Of a stretch of DNA of 64,000 nucleotides, positions 30,146 through 39,508 are shown one piece after another; the first letter of the stretch is position 1; each line of letters opens with the position of its first letter. The translations under genes and the position numbers were made by a program. This DNA is from Burkholderiaceae bacterium (GTDB taxonomy: Bacteria > Pseudomonadota > Gammaproteobacteria > Burkholderiales > Burkholderiaceae_E): assembly GCA_023954015.1 (NCBI GenBank), contig JAMLIS010000006.1, forward strand, positions 1 through 64,000, read 5' to 3'. Under the pieces are notes generated by a model. That model ran no database searches and was not told where the DNA came from. It saw nothing but the letters and a program-made list of their open reading frames with translations.

Positions 30146-31489
30146 TCAGACCACGCCCTGCTCGAGCATGGCGTCGGCCACCTTGACGAATGCGGAAACG
30201 TTCGCCCCGTCGACGTAGTTTATCGTGCCGTCGTCGCGACGCCCATGCCGCACGCAGCTCTCGTGAATCGCCTTCATGATTGCGTGCAGGCGTTCGTCGA
30301 CCTCGCCGTGCGTCCAGCCGAGCCGCTGCGCGTTCTGCGCCATTTCGAGCCCGGAGGTCGCCACGCCGCCGGCGTTGCTCGCCTTGCCCGGCGCATAGAG
30401 CACGCCGGCCTTGTGGAAGACGTCGACCGCCTCGAGCGTGCTCGGCATGTTCGCGCCCTCGGCGACACAGAACGCGCCATTGCCCACCAGCGTACGCGCA
30501 TCGTGCTCGTCGAGTTCGTTCTGCGTCGCGCACGGCAGCGCGATGTCCACCGGCACGTGCCACGGACGGCGGCCCGGCTCGAAGTGCAGGCCCCGCTCCT
30601 CGGCGAACTCCGACAGGCGGCCGCGACGCTCGTTCTTCAACACGAGCAGCGCAGCGATGCTCTCCTCGTCGAATCCCTGCGGCAGATGGACGGTGCCTCC
30701 GGAGTCGGAGGCCGTGACGACCTTCGCGCCGAGGTCGGCTGCCTTGGCGATCGCGTACTGCGCGACGTTGCCCGAACCCGACACGGAGACGGTCGCGCCT
30801 TCGAAGGCGCGGCCGGTGCGGCGCAGCATCTCCTGCGCGAAATAGACGGTTCCGTAGCCGGTGGCCTCCGGACGCATCAGGCTGCCGCCGTAGCTCAGCC
30901 CCTTGCCGGTGAAGACGCACGACGCGTTGTCGCTGAGCTTCTTCATCATTCCGGCCATGAAGCCGACCTCGCGCGCCCCGACGCCGATGTCGCCGGCCGG
31001 CACGTCGGTGTCGGCGCCGATGTGCCGATAGAGCTCCGTCATCAGCGCCTGGCAGAAGCGCATCACCTCGCCGTCGCTCTTGCCTTTCGGATCGAAGTCG
31101 GAGCCGCCCTTGCCGCCGCCCATCGGAAGCGAAGTGAGCGCGTTCTTGAAGGTCTGTTCGAAGGCGAGGAACTTCAGGATCGAAAGATTCACCGACGGGT
31201 GGAAACGCATGCCGCCCTTGTAGGGACCGATCGCCATGCTGTGCTGCACGCGGAATGCACGGTTCACGCGCGTGCGACCCGAGTCGTCTACCCAGGCGAC
31301 GCGGAACTGGAGCACCCGGTCGGGCTCGACGAGCCGCTCGAGCAACGCGTAATCGGCGTAGCGAGGGTTCTCGAGCACGAAGGGCCAGATGCTGTGCATC
31401 ACCTCCTTGACCGCCTGCAGGAACTCCGGCTGATGCGGGTCGCGCTGGGCGATCGATACGAGAAACGCTTCCGGGGACGCGTGTTTCAC
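30146..31489 (-). CDS. gdhA: NADP-specific glutamate dehydrogenase
   Basis: 447 residues from GTG 31489, which has AGGAG six bases upstream; a longer open frame to 31549 lacks support. Substrate and catalytic segments GPYKGGMRFHP and PMGGGKGGSDFDP (catalytic Lys) are present, then the Rossmann domain VSVSGSGNVAQYA and CAEGANMPST-like VAEGANMPST. It makes glutamate from 2-oxoglutarate and ammonia. Length equals the hexameric E. coli-type enzyme. A palindrome at 31536-31551 lies in the divergent promoter region with the next SDR gene. Confidence 0.96.
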   Translation of the reverse strand: MKHASPEAFLVSIAQRDPHQPEFLQAVKEVMHSIWPFVLENPRYADYALLERLVEPDRVLQFRVAWVDDSGRTRVNRAFRVQHSMAIGPYKGGMRFHPSVNLSILKFLAFEQTFKNALTSLPMGGGKGGSDFDPKGKSDGEVMRFCQALMTELYRHIGADTDVPAGDIGVGAREVGFMAGMMKKLSDNASCVFTGKGLSYGGSLMRPEATGYGTVYFAQEMLRRTGRAFEGATVSVSGSGNVAQYAIAKAADLGAKVVTASDSGGTVHLPQGFDEESIAALLVLKNERRGRLSEFAEERGLHFEPGRRPWHVPVDIALPCATQNELDEHDARTLVGNGAFCVAEGANMPSTLEAVDVFHKAGVLYAPGKASNAGGVATSGLEMAQNAQRLGWTHGEVDERLHAIMKAIHESCVRHGRRDDGTINYVDGANVSAFVKVADAMLEQGVV

Positions 31490-31535
31490 CTGTACTCCTG
31501 AGCGAAAACCAACCGCGCATCCTAGCAAATCCGGC

Positions 31536-31551
31536 CGATGGAGATCCATCG
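31536..31551. promoter_or_regulatory. Perfect palindrome between divergent gdhA and SDR genes
   Basis: CGATGGA-2-TCCATCG, a 7+2+7 perfect inverted repeat, lies 47 bp upstream of the gdhA start and 58 bp upstream of the SDR start. It is a candidate operator; no regulator is encoded next to it. Confidence 0.4.
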
Positions 31552-31609
31552 TCGCGTCGGCGCACCGTGTACTCTTTCAGCCCCGTCCCGCCTTCGAGGA
31601 GCGCATCCG

Positions 31610-32368
31610 ATGGACACCCGAAACCGCAGTGCGATCGTCACCGGCGCCGGCTCCGGAATCGGCAAGGCCTGCGCGCTGGCATTGCTGCGCGCCGGATGGA
31701 ACGTCGCGCTCGCCGGGCGGCGCTCCCGGCTGCTCGAGGACGCGATCGGAGAGGCCGCCGGCGTCGCGGCGCGCGCGATCGCCGTGCCGACCGACGTGCG
31801 CGACGAGCGCTCCGTGCAGGCACTGTTCGAACGCACGCGCACGGAGTTCGGGCGCCTGGACCTGTTGTTCAACAACGCGGGGGTCGGCGCACCCGCCGCA
31901 CCGATCGACGAAGTCACGCTCGATCAATGGCGAGCCGTGGTCGACGTGAACCTCACCGGGATGTTCCTGTGCGCGCGCGAGGCCTTTCGCACGATGAAGT
32001 CGCAGTCGCCGCGCGGCGGGCGCATCGTCAACAACGGGTCGATCTCGGCGCACGTGCCGCGGCCGAAATCGGTCGCGTACACGGCGACCAAGCACGGCGT
32101 CACGGGGCTGACGAAACAGCTGTCGCTGGACGGACGCGAGCACGACATCGCATGCGGGCAGATCGACATCGGAAACGCCGCGACCGAACTCGCGCGGATG
32201 ATGTCGCAGGGCGTGCAGCAGGCGAGCGGCGCGATCGCCTCCGAGCCGTCGATGGACGTGCGCGACGTCGCCAGCACGCTCGTGCACATGGCGAGTCTTC
32301 CGCTGGAGGCGAACGTGCAGTTCGTGACCGTCATGGCGACGAAGATGCCGTACATCGGACGCGGATGA
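31610..32368 (+). CDS. Short-chain dehydrogenase/reductase
   Basis: 252 residues from ATG 31610 with GAGGAG upstream. [10 protein letters not shown] (cofactor glycine motif), [16 protein letters not shown] and YTATKHG (Tyr-x3-Lys) are all present, so a functional classical SDR is expected. Glu/Arg pattern after the second strand (LAGRRSR) suggests NADP preference. Substrate unknown. Its stop overlaps the start of the rlpA-like gene (ATGA). Confidence 0.9.
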   Translation: MDTRNRSAIVTGAGSGIGKACALALLRAGWNVALAGRRSRLLEDAIGEAAGVAARAIAVPTDVRDERSVQALFERTRTEFGRLDLLFNNAGVGAPAAPIDEVTLDQWRAVVDVNLTGMFLCAREAFRTMKSQSPRGGRIVNNGSISAHVPRPKSVAYTATKHGVTGLTKQLSLDGREHDIACGQIDIGNAATELARMMSQGVQQASGAIASEPSMDVRDVASTLVHMASLPLEANVQFVTVMATKMPYIGRG

Positions 32369-32841
32369 GCAGCGCTCGCAGGCTGCGCGCAGCGGCGACC
32401 GCAGCCGTCGCGACCGCCGCGTTCGCCTTTCTTGCCGCAACCTCGCCCGTTCCCGCCTGCGCGGCGCCCGTTGCGCCTTCGGCGTCGCGGCAAGCCGCGC
32501 GCGAGTCCGACGCGACATCCTTCGCGCCGGACTGGCACCAGCAGGGCCGCATCTCGTACTACGGCAAGCGCTTCGATTCGCGCCCGACCGCCAGCGGCGA
32601 GCCCTTCGACCCCGAGTCGATGACGATGGCGCATCCGACACTTCCGCTCGGATCGATCGTGCGCGTGAAGAACCTGCGCAACGGCCGCAGCGTCGAGTTG
32701 CGCGTGAACGACCGCGGACCCTACGAGAAAGGGCGAATCGCCGACGTCAGCCGCGCCGCCGCGCGCAAGCTCGGCATGTTGCGCCGCGGCGTGACGCGCG
32801 CACGGATCGAGTTGCTGCGGGCCGGAGACGATCCGGACTGA
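32365..32841 (+). CDS. RlpA-like septal/cell-wall protein (double-psi beta-barrel)
   Basis: 158 residues with a signal peptide ([20 protein letters not shown]...CAAP) and one DPBB domain: [51 protein letters not shown], the Asp being catalytic in RlpA transglycosylases. No SPOR domain follows, so it is a short form lacking the denuded-glycan binding part. A Cys after the signal peptide may allow lipidation. Translationally coupled to the SDR upstream. Confidence 0.85.
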   Translation: MSSARRLRAAATAAVATAAFAFLAATSPVPACAAPVAPSASRQAARESDATSFAPDWHQQGRISYYGKRFDSRPTASGEPFDPESMTMAHPTLPLGSIVRVKNLRNGRSVELRVNDRGPYEKGRIADVSRAAARKLGMLRRGVTRARIELLRAGDDPD

Positions 32842-32860
32842 TCGACGAAGCGCGGCCCGC

Positions 32861-33592
32861 TCAGTGGCTGTCCATCGAGAACGAGACGATGCGCACCCCG
32901 GAGCGCAGTCGTCCGAGCGGGCTGTCGATCGCCTGCTCGACGCCGACGAAAACGCCCGGCTCGTGGAGGTACATCACCGTCGCGCTGACGTTCACGCCGA
33001 TGCGCTTGTAGCGTCCGGCGCCGGTGCAGTCGATGCGGGTTGCCGACCCCGGTATCGCGGAATGGAGGGTCGAAGCTGCGACCTCTCCGCCCACGCGGCA
33101 ATCCTCGACGAGCTGTCCGTCGCCGTCGTCGTATTCGATGCGGAAGCGCTCGCCGCGGGTCAGCGGCATGTGCAGATCGCGAACGCGCACATCGAGCGCG
33201 GTGTCGCGGGGCTTGACGAAGATGAGGCCGCGCACGCTCACCCCGCGCACGATGCGCTTCGTGCTTCCGTCCTCGGCAAGCTCTTCGCGCACCATCGGGC
33301 TCAGGCCCGCCGGGTCGCCGGGCGGCGTGCCGGCGAAGGTCTCGCGGTGCCGCCGGGGGGCGCGCAGCGGGCGCGTCATCACGGTCGACCACGTGAACGC
33401 TCGCACCGGTTCCGCGACACCGATGAGCCCGGCCTCGCGCAGCTCGCCGATGAGCGACGGCGCGATCGAGGCAACGGGATCCGCGGCGGGAGCGGCGGGA
33501 GCGGCCGGCGCTGCAGCCGCCGCTCCGGCCAGGAGCGCGATCAGCGAAGAGGCAGCCAGACGTGCGGCGCGCCGCGACCGCCTTTCAGTCAA
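32861..33592 (-). CDS. Exported hypothetical protein (243 aa)
   Basis: A TTG start at 33592 overlaps the ubiJ stop, giving MTERRSRRAARLAASS and a signal peptide rich in Ala/Pro. The mature part contains REELAEDGSTKRIVRGVSV, GERFRIEYDDGDGQLVEDC and FVGVEQAIDSPLGRLRSG; it looks all-beta. I do not recognise a family. It lies last in the ubiE-Tim44-ubiJ row. Confidence 0.6.
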   Translation of the reverse strand: MTERRSRRAARLAASSLIALLAGAAAAAPAAPAAPAADPVASIAPSLIGELREAGLIGVAEPVRAFTWSTVMTRPLRAPRRHRETFAGTPPGDPAGLSPMVREELAEDGSTKRIVRGVSVRGLIFVKPRDTALDVRVRDLHMPLTRGERFRIEYDDGDGQLVEDCRVGGEVAASTLHSAIPGSATRIDCTGAGRYKRIGVNVSATVMYLHEPGVFVGVEQAIDSPLGRLRSGVRIVSFSMDSH

Positions 33593-34361
33593 GAGCGGGC
33601 CGCCGCTTCGCTTCGAGCTTCGCCAGGCGGTCTTCCAGTGCATCGAGCGTCGCGCGCAGCGATTCGAGCTCGTCGCGCGCGACCAGCGTTCTCGAAGCCG
33701 CCGCGAAGCGACGTCCCGCGGAACCGGCGAAGCGCGCGCGGAACCCGCGCATCGCGTCGCTCGCTGCCCCCACTGCGCGCCCGATGCGGCGCGCGAGCAC
33801 GTCGCCGGTGACGCGGCTGAGGTCCTCCTCGGGGTCCCACCGCATGCCCTCGGCGACTTCGACGAGTGCTGCGCAGAGCATCGCTTCGCCGTCGACCCGG
33901 ACGTAGGGCGCAAGACCGCGCGCTCCTTCACCCACCAGCGATCCCGGGGCCGCGAACGACGGGCGCACGTGCATCTGCGCATCGAAGCGCGCCGCCTCCC
34001 CCGCTTGCCCGGGCGGCGCCGCCCCGGTCGCAGGCTCGCGAGGAAGCGGCGCCTCGGAGGCTGCCTCGCCCGCGGCAGATTCGCCCGCAGCGGCCTTTGC
34101 TCCGGTGTCGAGCAGGCCGTCGCCGGTGACCTGCGCGAGCACGCCGGCGGACCCGAGCCGCGCCAACGGGCGTGCCTCGAGCACGATCGACACGCGCCGG
34201 CCGGCGAAGGGCACCAGGCGTGCGCGCGCCCAGTCGTTCTGTCGGAGCAGGTGATTGAACGCTCTGGCGAAAGCCGACGCGCCCCCACCGGCCAGGCGCT
34301 GCGCGATGGCGCGCAGCGGCTCGCGCAGTCGTTGGCCCTCGCCGTGCGGGTTATCGTTCAT
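33585..34361 (-). CDS. ubiJ: Ubiquinone biosynthesis accessory factor UbiJ
   Basis: 258 residues. An SCP2-like lipid-binding N-terminal half (LRAIAQRLAGG, FAGRRVSIVLEARPLARL), a variable Ala-rich middle, and a C-terminal coiled coil (RDELESLRATLDALEDRLAKL) match UbiJ, which with UbiK and UbiB supports aerobic coenzyme Q synthesis. The location downstream of ubiE supports this. The Met codon directly follows the stop of the Tim44-like gene. Confidence 0.8.
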   Translation of the reverse strand: MNDNPHGEGQRLREPLRAIAQRLAGGGASAFARAFNHLLRQNDWARARLVPFAGRRVSIVLEARPLARLGSAGVLAQVTGDGLLDTGAKAAAGESAAGEAASEAPLPREPATGAAPPGQAGEAARFDAQMHVRPSFAAPGSLVGEGARGLAPYVRVDGEAMLCAALVEVAEGMRWDPEEDLSRVTGDVLARRIGRAVGAASDAMRGFRARFAGSAGRRFAAASRTLVARDELESLRATLDALEDRLAKLEAKRRPALD

Positions 34362-35294
34362 TCAATCCAGCTGCTGGATTCCGGCGAGCACCCATCCTCC
34401 GGGACCGCCGGCCGGCTTGACGAGGTTCCACACCTCGTCGAACTGCTTCGCCGCCCCGCCGAGTTCCTCGCGGATCATCCCCGAGAAGCGCACGCTCGCG
34501 ACGTGCTCCTGCGCGGTGGAGTCGATGCCCAGGAGCGTCGCGTCGAGGGTTACCACGTCGGTGCGGTTCGCCGCGCCACGGCGCTCGTCGATCTGCAGGG
34601 CCAACTCGGCATACATCTCCGGCGTGGTGAACTCGCGCAGGTCCTTCGTGTCGCCGGCATCGAATACCGCCTGCAGCCGGACGAACTGCACCTTCGCGTT
34701 GCGCTCGAAGCCTTCGACGTCGAAGCCCTCGGGAATTCGAAGGCCCGGCGTGCCGCCGCCGGCAGCGGGCGTCTCGGACGAGCGCAGTACCGCGCTCGAT
34801 CGAAGGCCGGCGGACGTGGTCGATTCGTCGGGCGAATAGCGCACCGCCGCCTCGCGGCCGAGTTGCGACGCCGAGTAGCCGCCCTGGTACGCCGGCCGCG
34901 GCGCAGTCGGCCCGCGGCGTGCGGCGATCGCGCGCAACACGAAGACCGCGCCCACCCCGAGCAACAGCAGCAGCAGGACGGTTCCCATCGCCTCGCCCAG
35001 GCCGAGATGGCTCGCCAGCGCCGCCAGCCCGAGTCCGGCGGCGATGCCGGCCAGGGGGGCGAGCCAGCGGTTGCCGGCGGCCTGGCCGGGTGCGGCGCCG
35101 GGCCGTTGCGGCGCCTGCTGCGGCGCGGCCTGCTGCGGCGGGCGCACGGCGTCGCGCTGGATCGGGGCAGCGGATTGCCGGCCGAAGGACTTGCCGCCGC
35201 CGAGGCGACGCGCATCCGCCTCGGGAATTGCCATCGACAGGCCGGCGAGCAGCACGACGAGCAGGGAGAAAAGACGAACGACGAACCGGTTCAT
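34362..35294 (-). CDS. Tim44-like domain protein, membrane-associated
   Basis: 310 residues. Signal/anchor MNRFVVRLFSLLVVLLAGLSM, then a Gln/Pro/Ala-rich basic linker (GGGKSFGRQ...), two hydrophobic segments about 77-125, and a C-terminal Tim44 domain (FERNAKVQFVRLQAVFDAGD, LREFTTPEMYAEL, FSGMIREE, FDEVWNLVKP). In bacteria the role of these proteins is not settled. It lies between ubiE and ubiJ. Confidence 0.82.
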   Translation of the reverse strand: MNRFVVRLFSLLVVLLAGLSMAIPEADARRLGGGKSFGRQSAAPIQRDAVRPPQQAAPQQAPQRPGAAPGQAAGNRWLAPLAGIAAGLGLAALASHLGLGEAMGTVLLLLLLGVGAVFVLRAIAARRGPTAPRPAYQGGYSASQLGREAAVRYSPDESTTSAGLRSSAVLRSSETPAAGGGTPGLRIPEGFDVEGFERNAKVQFVRLQAVFDAGDTKDLREFTTPEMYAELALQIDERRGAANRTDVVTLDATLLGIDSTAQEHVASVRFSGMIREELGGAAKQFDEVWNLVKPAGGPGGWVLAGIQQLD

Positions 35295-35369
35295 GGACGC
35301 TCCGAAACGGCCGCAACGAGCGGCATCACGAGGGCCGAAGCCCGGGGAAGACCGACAGGGCCGGCGCGT

Positions 35370-36110
35370 CTACAGCCGCGTGCCTTCGTGCAGCGCGACG
35401 ACGCCCGCAGTGAGATTGTAGTAACGAACGCGGGAGAATCCCGCGGACTCCATCATCTTCTTCAGCGTTTCCTGGTCGGGATGCATGCGGATCGACTCGG
35501 CGAGGTACCGATAGCTCGCTTCGTCTCCGACGATCCGTGCGCCCAGCCAGGGAAGCACGTCGAACGAATAGCGGTCGTACAGCGGGGCGAGTTCCTTGCG
35601 AACCCGCGAGAACTCGAGCACGAGCAGGCGCCCGCCCGAGCGCAGCACCCGATGCATCTCCGACAGCGCGCGCTCCTTGTGCGTCATGTTGCGCAGGCCG
35701 AAGGCGACGCTGACGAGATCGAAGTGTTCGTCGGGAAAGGGCAGCGCTTCGGCGTCGCACTGCACGGCCGGCTGCAGCAGCGCGTCGTCGATCATCCGGT
35801 CGCGACCGATGCGCAGCATCGACCCGTTGATGTCGCTAAGCCAGACCTCGCCGCGTCCGTGCAAGCGGCGCGCGAAGGCGCGCGACAGGTCGGCGGTGCC
35901 GCCGGCGACGTCGAGCACGCGCATTCCGGGGCGAACGTTCGCCTGTCCGACGGTGAACGCCTTCCACAGCCGGTGCAGGCCACCCGACATCAGGTCGTTC
36001 ATCAGGTCGTAGCGCGCCGCCACCGAATGGAACACGCCGGCGACGCGGCCCGATTTCTCGCGCTCGTCGACCTCCTGGAAACCGAAATGAGTCGTGCCGG
36101 ACGAGGGCAT
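35370..36110 (-). CDS. ubiE: Demethylmenaquinone/2-methoxy-6-polyprenyl-benzoquinol methyltransferase UbiE
   Basis: 246 residues from ATG 36110. Conserved [32 protein letters not shown] motif [25 protein letters not shown] and the end VALHEGTRL are those of UbiE. C-methylation step of ubiquinone (and menaquinone, where made) synthesis. Eight bases separate it from the DUF971 gene upstream; the pair is typical of betaproteobacteria. Confidence 0.95.
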   Translation of the reverse strand: MPSSGTTHFGFQEVDEREKSGRVAGVFHSVAARYDLMNDLMSGGLHRLWKAFTVGQANVRPGMRVLDVAGGTADLSRAFARRLHGRGEVWLSDINGSMLRIGRDRMIDDALLQPAVQCDAEALPFPDEHFDLVSVAFGLRNMTHKERALSEMHRVLRSGGRLLVLEFSRVRKELAPLYDRYSFDVLPWLGARIVGDEASYRYLAESIRMHPDQETLKKMMESAGFSRVRYYNLTAGVVALHEGTRL

Positions 36111-36118
36111 GAACGCGT

Positions 36119-36538
36119 TCAGCGTGCGGGGCGCTTCAACGCCGAGGACTGCATCGGCGCGGCTGCATCGCGGCTCGCGCCGGCCGCTTCCATGCGCGAC
36201 AGGTATTCGCGCCAGAGCCTGTCCTGCGAATGCCCGAGATAATAGAGATAGTCCCAGGAATAGATGCCGGTGGCGTGTCCGTCGCTGAAGCGCGGCTGCA
36301 GCGCGTAATTGCCCACCGGCTCGAGCGAGTCGACGGTGACGTCGGCCTTGCCCACCTGCAGCACCTCCTGGCCGGGACCATGGCCGCGCACCTCGGCGGA
36401 CGGCGAATGCACGCGCAGGTATTCGAAGGGCAGGCGGAAGCTGCGCCCGTCGGAGAACCCGAGTTCGAGCACGCGCGAGCGCTTGTGCACGACGATCTTC
36501 GTCGGCCACGGAGTGGGGGAGTTCTTCAGACCGGCCAT
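36119..36538 (-). CDS. DUF971 protein (gamma-butyrobetaine hydroxylase N-terminal-like)
   Basis: 139 residues from ATG 36538. Opens [28 protein letters not shown] and contains [38 protein letters not shown] and YLYYLG. This small beta-rich domain is also found at the N-terminus of gamma-butyrobetaine hydroxylase; in bacteria a role around iron-sulphur or quinone metabolism has been suggested but is not established. Directly upstream of ubiE. Confidence 0.88.
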   Translation of the reverse strand: MAGLKNSPTPWPTKIVVHKRSRVLELGFSDGRSFRLPFEYLRVHSPSAEVRGHGPGQEVLQVGKADVTVDSLEPVGNYALQPRFSDGHATGIYSWDYLYYLGHSQDRLWREYLSRMEAAGASRDAAAPMQSSALKRPAR

Positions 36539-36633
36539 CTGCGTTCGGAGCTTTCGATGATGCACCGGCAACGCCCGGTGCCTGCATCCGATGGTACCGC
36601 GATTCGCCGGTGCCGCCTTCGAGGGCAGGCCGC

Positions 36634-38337
36634 TCAGCGGTACAGGTGGCGCCCGCTCTCCGTTCGCATCGAGAGACGCTCGTGGGCGGCGCCGCGTTCG
36701 AGCACGCTGACGAAGCGGATCCCGACTTCGCCGTCCGGCTCCCGCAGCACGCCGGTGTCGCCGCCGCGCGCGCGTCCCGGCGCCATCACGACGCAGGGCA
36801 ACTCGCAATTCGCGCCCAGGCCTCGCAACAGCCATGCGTCCTCGAAGCCGGCCGCGTCTCCGACGCGAACCCCCACCGGCCACGCCTCACCGGCCCACAG
36901 TCGCACCACCAGCCAGTGCGCGCGCGATGCATGACTCTCGCGGCCCGGCAACTGCTCGATCGCCTCGACGGTGCCGAGCGAAATCGTCCGGCCGACCTGG
37001 CGCGGCGCGCTTCGGCCGGCGTCTGCCGTCGGATCGCACGCCTGCTCGATCGCCACCAGCGCACCGGGCATCACGCGCGGAACGGCGCACTCGCGGGCGA
37101 CGACCGTGCGCCCGTCGGGACGGTCGACCAGGCGCATCGCGCCTTCGCTCTCGCCGATCGACGCCGGCGATTCGACCGCCGAATCGGAGGAGCGGCCGAA
37201 AGCCAGGCGGATGATCGTGTTCTGCTCCCAACGGCCGTACTCGTAGCCTGCGTCGCCGGAACGCAACGGGCGGTTCGGCGCAGCGGCGCCGGACACGGGC
37301 CGGCGCTCGGCGACGAGCGCCTTCGGCAGCCCGAAACGCAGGCGAACCGGCTGCGACGCGGCCGAAGCCGCCGGATGCGCGCCCGCGATGCGAGGCGTCG
37401 TGCCCGGCGACCAGCAGTGCTCGAGTTCCTGCAGCAGGCGCATCGCGTCGGCGCGCGGAAGAGGCAGCGCAAAGGCCTCGTTCGACGCCACTCCGTCGAA
37501 CCACTGCGCCCGCCATTTCGCGATCATCCGCGGGATGCGGTGCGTATCCAGCCGCACGCCGTGATCGGCCGTCAGCGCAACGCGCGGGCCGTGCTCGTTG
37601 TCGCGCGGAGCGCCGGCATCGATGCGATAGCCGCAGCGCGCGGCCAGCCGCGCGGCGAGGCGTTGCGCAGTGTCGGCCTCCGGGACCGGACGGGCGGCCA
37701 GCGAAGCGCATTCGAGCAGCAGCGGATAGACGAAGAGCGCACGCGCCGTGACCGGCCTGACCAACGGCACCTCGTCCTGCAACGTCTCGTCCTGCGGCAG
37801 GGTCCGGCGCAGGTGGCGCGCGAGCCTGCACAGCTCGTCCCAGTCGGCCACCTGCGGCACGCAACGGTACTGCAGTTGCAACGCGACGATGCGAGCCTGC
37901 GCGTCGAGCGCACGCGCCAGCGCCGGGGCCCCTTCGACGAGACCGCGCACGACGCTGCCCGTCGCGGGCGCAGCGTCGCGCCACCGGAGGTCCTGCGCCT
38001 GGATGCGCTTGTACAGGTCCCGCAGCGCATGAAGGCTGCCGAGCGCCTCCCGCAGCAGCGGCCATTCGATCGGCGTGAAGGGTAGCGGGCGGCCGGCGAG
38101 CGGCTGCAGTCGCGCGACGATTGCCCGCCACTGCTCGACGCGCACCCGTTCGAGCACGTCGAAAAAGCCCTGCGGACCCGGCTGCGCGGCAGCGGTGCAG
38201 CGCTCCGACAGCGCCCCGAGCAGCGCGCGGATCGCCGCGAAGCGCGCCTCCGGTTGCGCGGGAAGACCGCCCAGCCATGCGCTCGCGCTTCGCGCGTCGT
38301 CGATGCTTCCCGGATCGGAATCGAATCCGACTTTCAT
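36634..38337 (-). CDS. Large hypothetical protein (567 aa)
   Basis: Start at ATG 38337 ([21 protein letters not shown]). The first 300 residues are helical and Ala/Leu/Arg-rich ([34 protein letters not shown]); the last 100 ([34 protein letters not shown]) look like a beta-barrel and could be PilZ-like, but the RxxxR motif that binds cyclic di-GMP is not clear. I do not recognise the family. No signal peptide or membrane segment. Confidence 0.65.
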   Translation of the reverse strand: MKVGFDSDPGSIDDARSASAWLGGLPAQPEARFAAIRALLGALSERCTAAAQPGPQGFFDVLERVRVEQWRAIVARLQPLAGRPLPFTPIEWPLLREALGSLHALRDLYKRIQAQDLRWRDAAPATGSVVRGLVEGAPALARALDAQARIVALQLQYRCVPQVADWDELCRLARHLRRTLPQDETLQDEVPLVRPVTARALFVYPLLLECASLAARPVPEADTAQRLAARLAARCGYRIDAGAPRDNEHGPRVALTADHGVRLDTHRIPRMIAKWRAQWFDGVASNEAFALPLPRADAMRLLQELEHCWSPGTTPRIAGAHPAASAASQPVRLRFGLPKALVAERRPVSGAAAPNRPLRSGDAGYEYGRWEQNTIIRLAFGRSSDSAVESPASIGESEGAMRLVDRPDGRTVVARECAVPRVMPGALVAIEQACDPTADAGRSAPRQVGRTISLGTVEAIEQLPGRESHASRAHWLVVRLWAGEAWPVGVRVGDAAGFEDAWLLRGLGANCELPCVVMAPGRARGGDTGVLREPDGEVGIRFVSVLERGAAHERLSMRTESGRHLYR

Positions 38338-38437
38338 CGCATGCGCCGTCGTGATCGGACCCGTCAGTGTCCGGCACCGCCGAGCACGCTGCGCGCTGCG
38401 CGCGACCGCCGCGCCCGGCAGGACGACGGACGGCGCG

Positions 38438-38938
38438 CTACCGGGTATCGGCGGCGGATCGAGCCGCCTCGTCGAAGCAGCGACGCAACGCGTCGACGTA
38501 TTCGTCGCGTCGCGCCAGCACGGCGGCACTGCGGGCGGCCGCCTGCCCCTGCGCGTCGTCGCGTGCCGTGCCCCAGACCGCATTCGGGAAGTGGCGATCG
38601 TCGCGCCAGCGCGGAACGACGTGCCAATGCAGGTGCGGCACCTGGTTTCCGAGGCTCGCCAGGTTGACCTTGTCCGGCGACAGGATCTCTCGCTGCACCG
38701 ACTCCACTCGCACGACGAGATCGAAGAGCGTGCGTCGGTCGGTTTCGTCCAGGTCGCTCATCTCGGCGACGTGCGCGTTCCAGATCACCCGCGTGAAGGC
38801 TGGATGATCGGCATCGTCGGCGAGGACGATGCGCCATCGGGGCGCGCGCACGAGCACCCGCCCTGCGTCGGGCCCGCACAGCGCGCACGACGCTTGCCGC
38901 GCGATCGACGGCATTCCTGCCGGGGGCTTTGCTGCCAT
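38438..38938 (-). CDS. HIT-family hydrolase
   Basis: 166 residues. The histidine triad HLHWHVVPRW is complete, preceded by LGNQVPHLH. Near the start CALCGPDAGRV could bind zinc. It differs from the HinT-type gene at 62144: longer, with a diverged N-terminus. HIT proteins cleave nucleoside-phosphate bonds; the substrate is unknown. Start ATG overlaps the stop of the upstream membrane gene (TGATG), so they are coupled. Confidence 0.85.
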   Translation of the reverse strand: MAAKPPAGMPSIARQASCALCGPDAGRVLVRAPRWRIVLADDADHPAFTRVIWNAHVAEMSDLDETDRRTLFDLVVRVESVQREILSPDKVNLASLGNQVPHLHWHVVPRWRDDRHFPNAVWGTARDDAQGQAAARSAAVLARRDEYVDALRRCFDEAARSAADTR

Positions 38939-39423
38939 CAGAAGATTCTCCCGATCGACTGCCACCAGTGGTCGGGCACCCAGAGCAGCGCGGCCGTCGT
39001 CAGCGTGTAGCGCGCCAGCTTGCCGAGGGCCATCCACCCGAGGCTGGCCCAGAACGGCATGCGCAGCCATCCGGCCACCATGCACAACGGATCTCCGACG
39101 ACGGGCAGCCAGGCGAAGACCAGCGCCTTGGGGCCCAGCGCCCGGAACCACTTCCAGTATCGCGTTTCCCTGCCGCGCGCCAGCGCCTCGTGCGCGCCGT
39201 AGCCGAACCAGTAGTCGACCACGCCGCCCAGCGTGTTGCCGGCCGTGGCGACCGCAATCGTCGTCCAGAGCAGTCCGGGGTTGAGCTTGACGAAACCGAA
39301 GACGGCCGGTTCGGAGCCGAGCGGCAGCAGCGTCGCCGAGGCGAAGGCGACGACGAAGATCGACGACAGCCCATGCTCGGGCAGCGCGAACCACTGGATG
39401 GCCGAGGCGACGGCGGCTTGCAT
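38938..39423 (-). CDS. YqaA-like small DedA/VTT membrane protein
   Basis: 161 residues from ATG 39423; the frame is open to 39510, so a longer form is possible. Three to four membrane segments: IFVVAFASATLLPLGSEPAVF, LLWTTIAVATAGNTLGGVVDY, ALVFAWLPVVGDPLCMVAGWL. The G-N-x-x-G-x-x-x-x-Y and R-x(n)-P-x-x-G-D patterns match YqaA, a short relative of DedA proteins implicated in lipid or membrane homeostasis. Divergent from ilvA. Confidence 0.8.
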   Translation of the reverse strand: MQAAVASAIQWFALPEHGLSSIFVVAFASATLLPLGSEPAVFGFVKLNPGLLWTTIAVATAGNTLGGVVDYWFGYGAHEALARGRETRYWKWFRALGPKALVFAWLPVVGDPLCMVAGWLRMPFWASLGWMALGKLARYTLTTAALLWVPDHWWQSIGRIF

Positions 39424-39508
39424 CCGGACGAAAAGGCTCCAGCGGGGTGCGACCGCAGTCGACAAGCCCGCGGTTCGACTCCGGCGGCCGGCGGTAGAAT
39501 TCGCCGCC

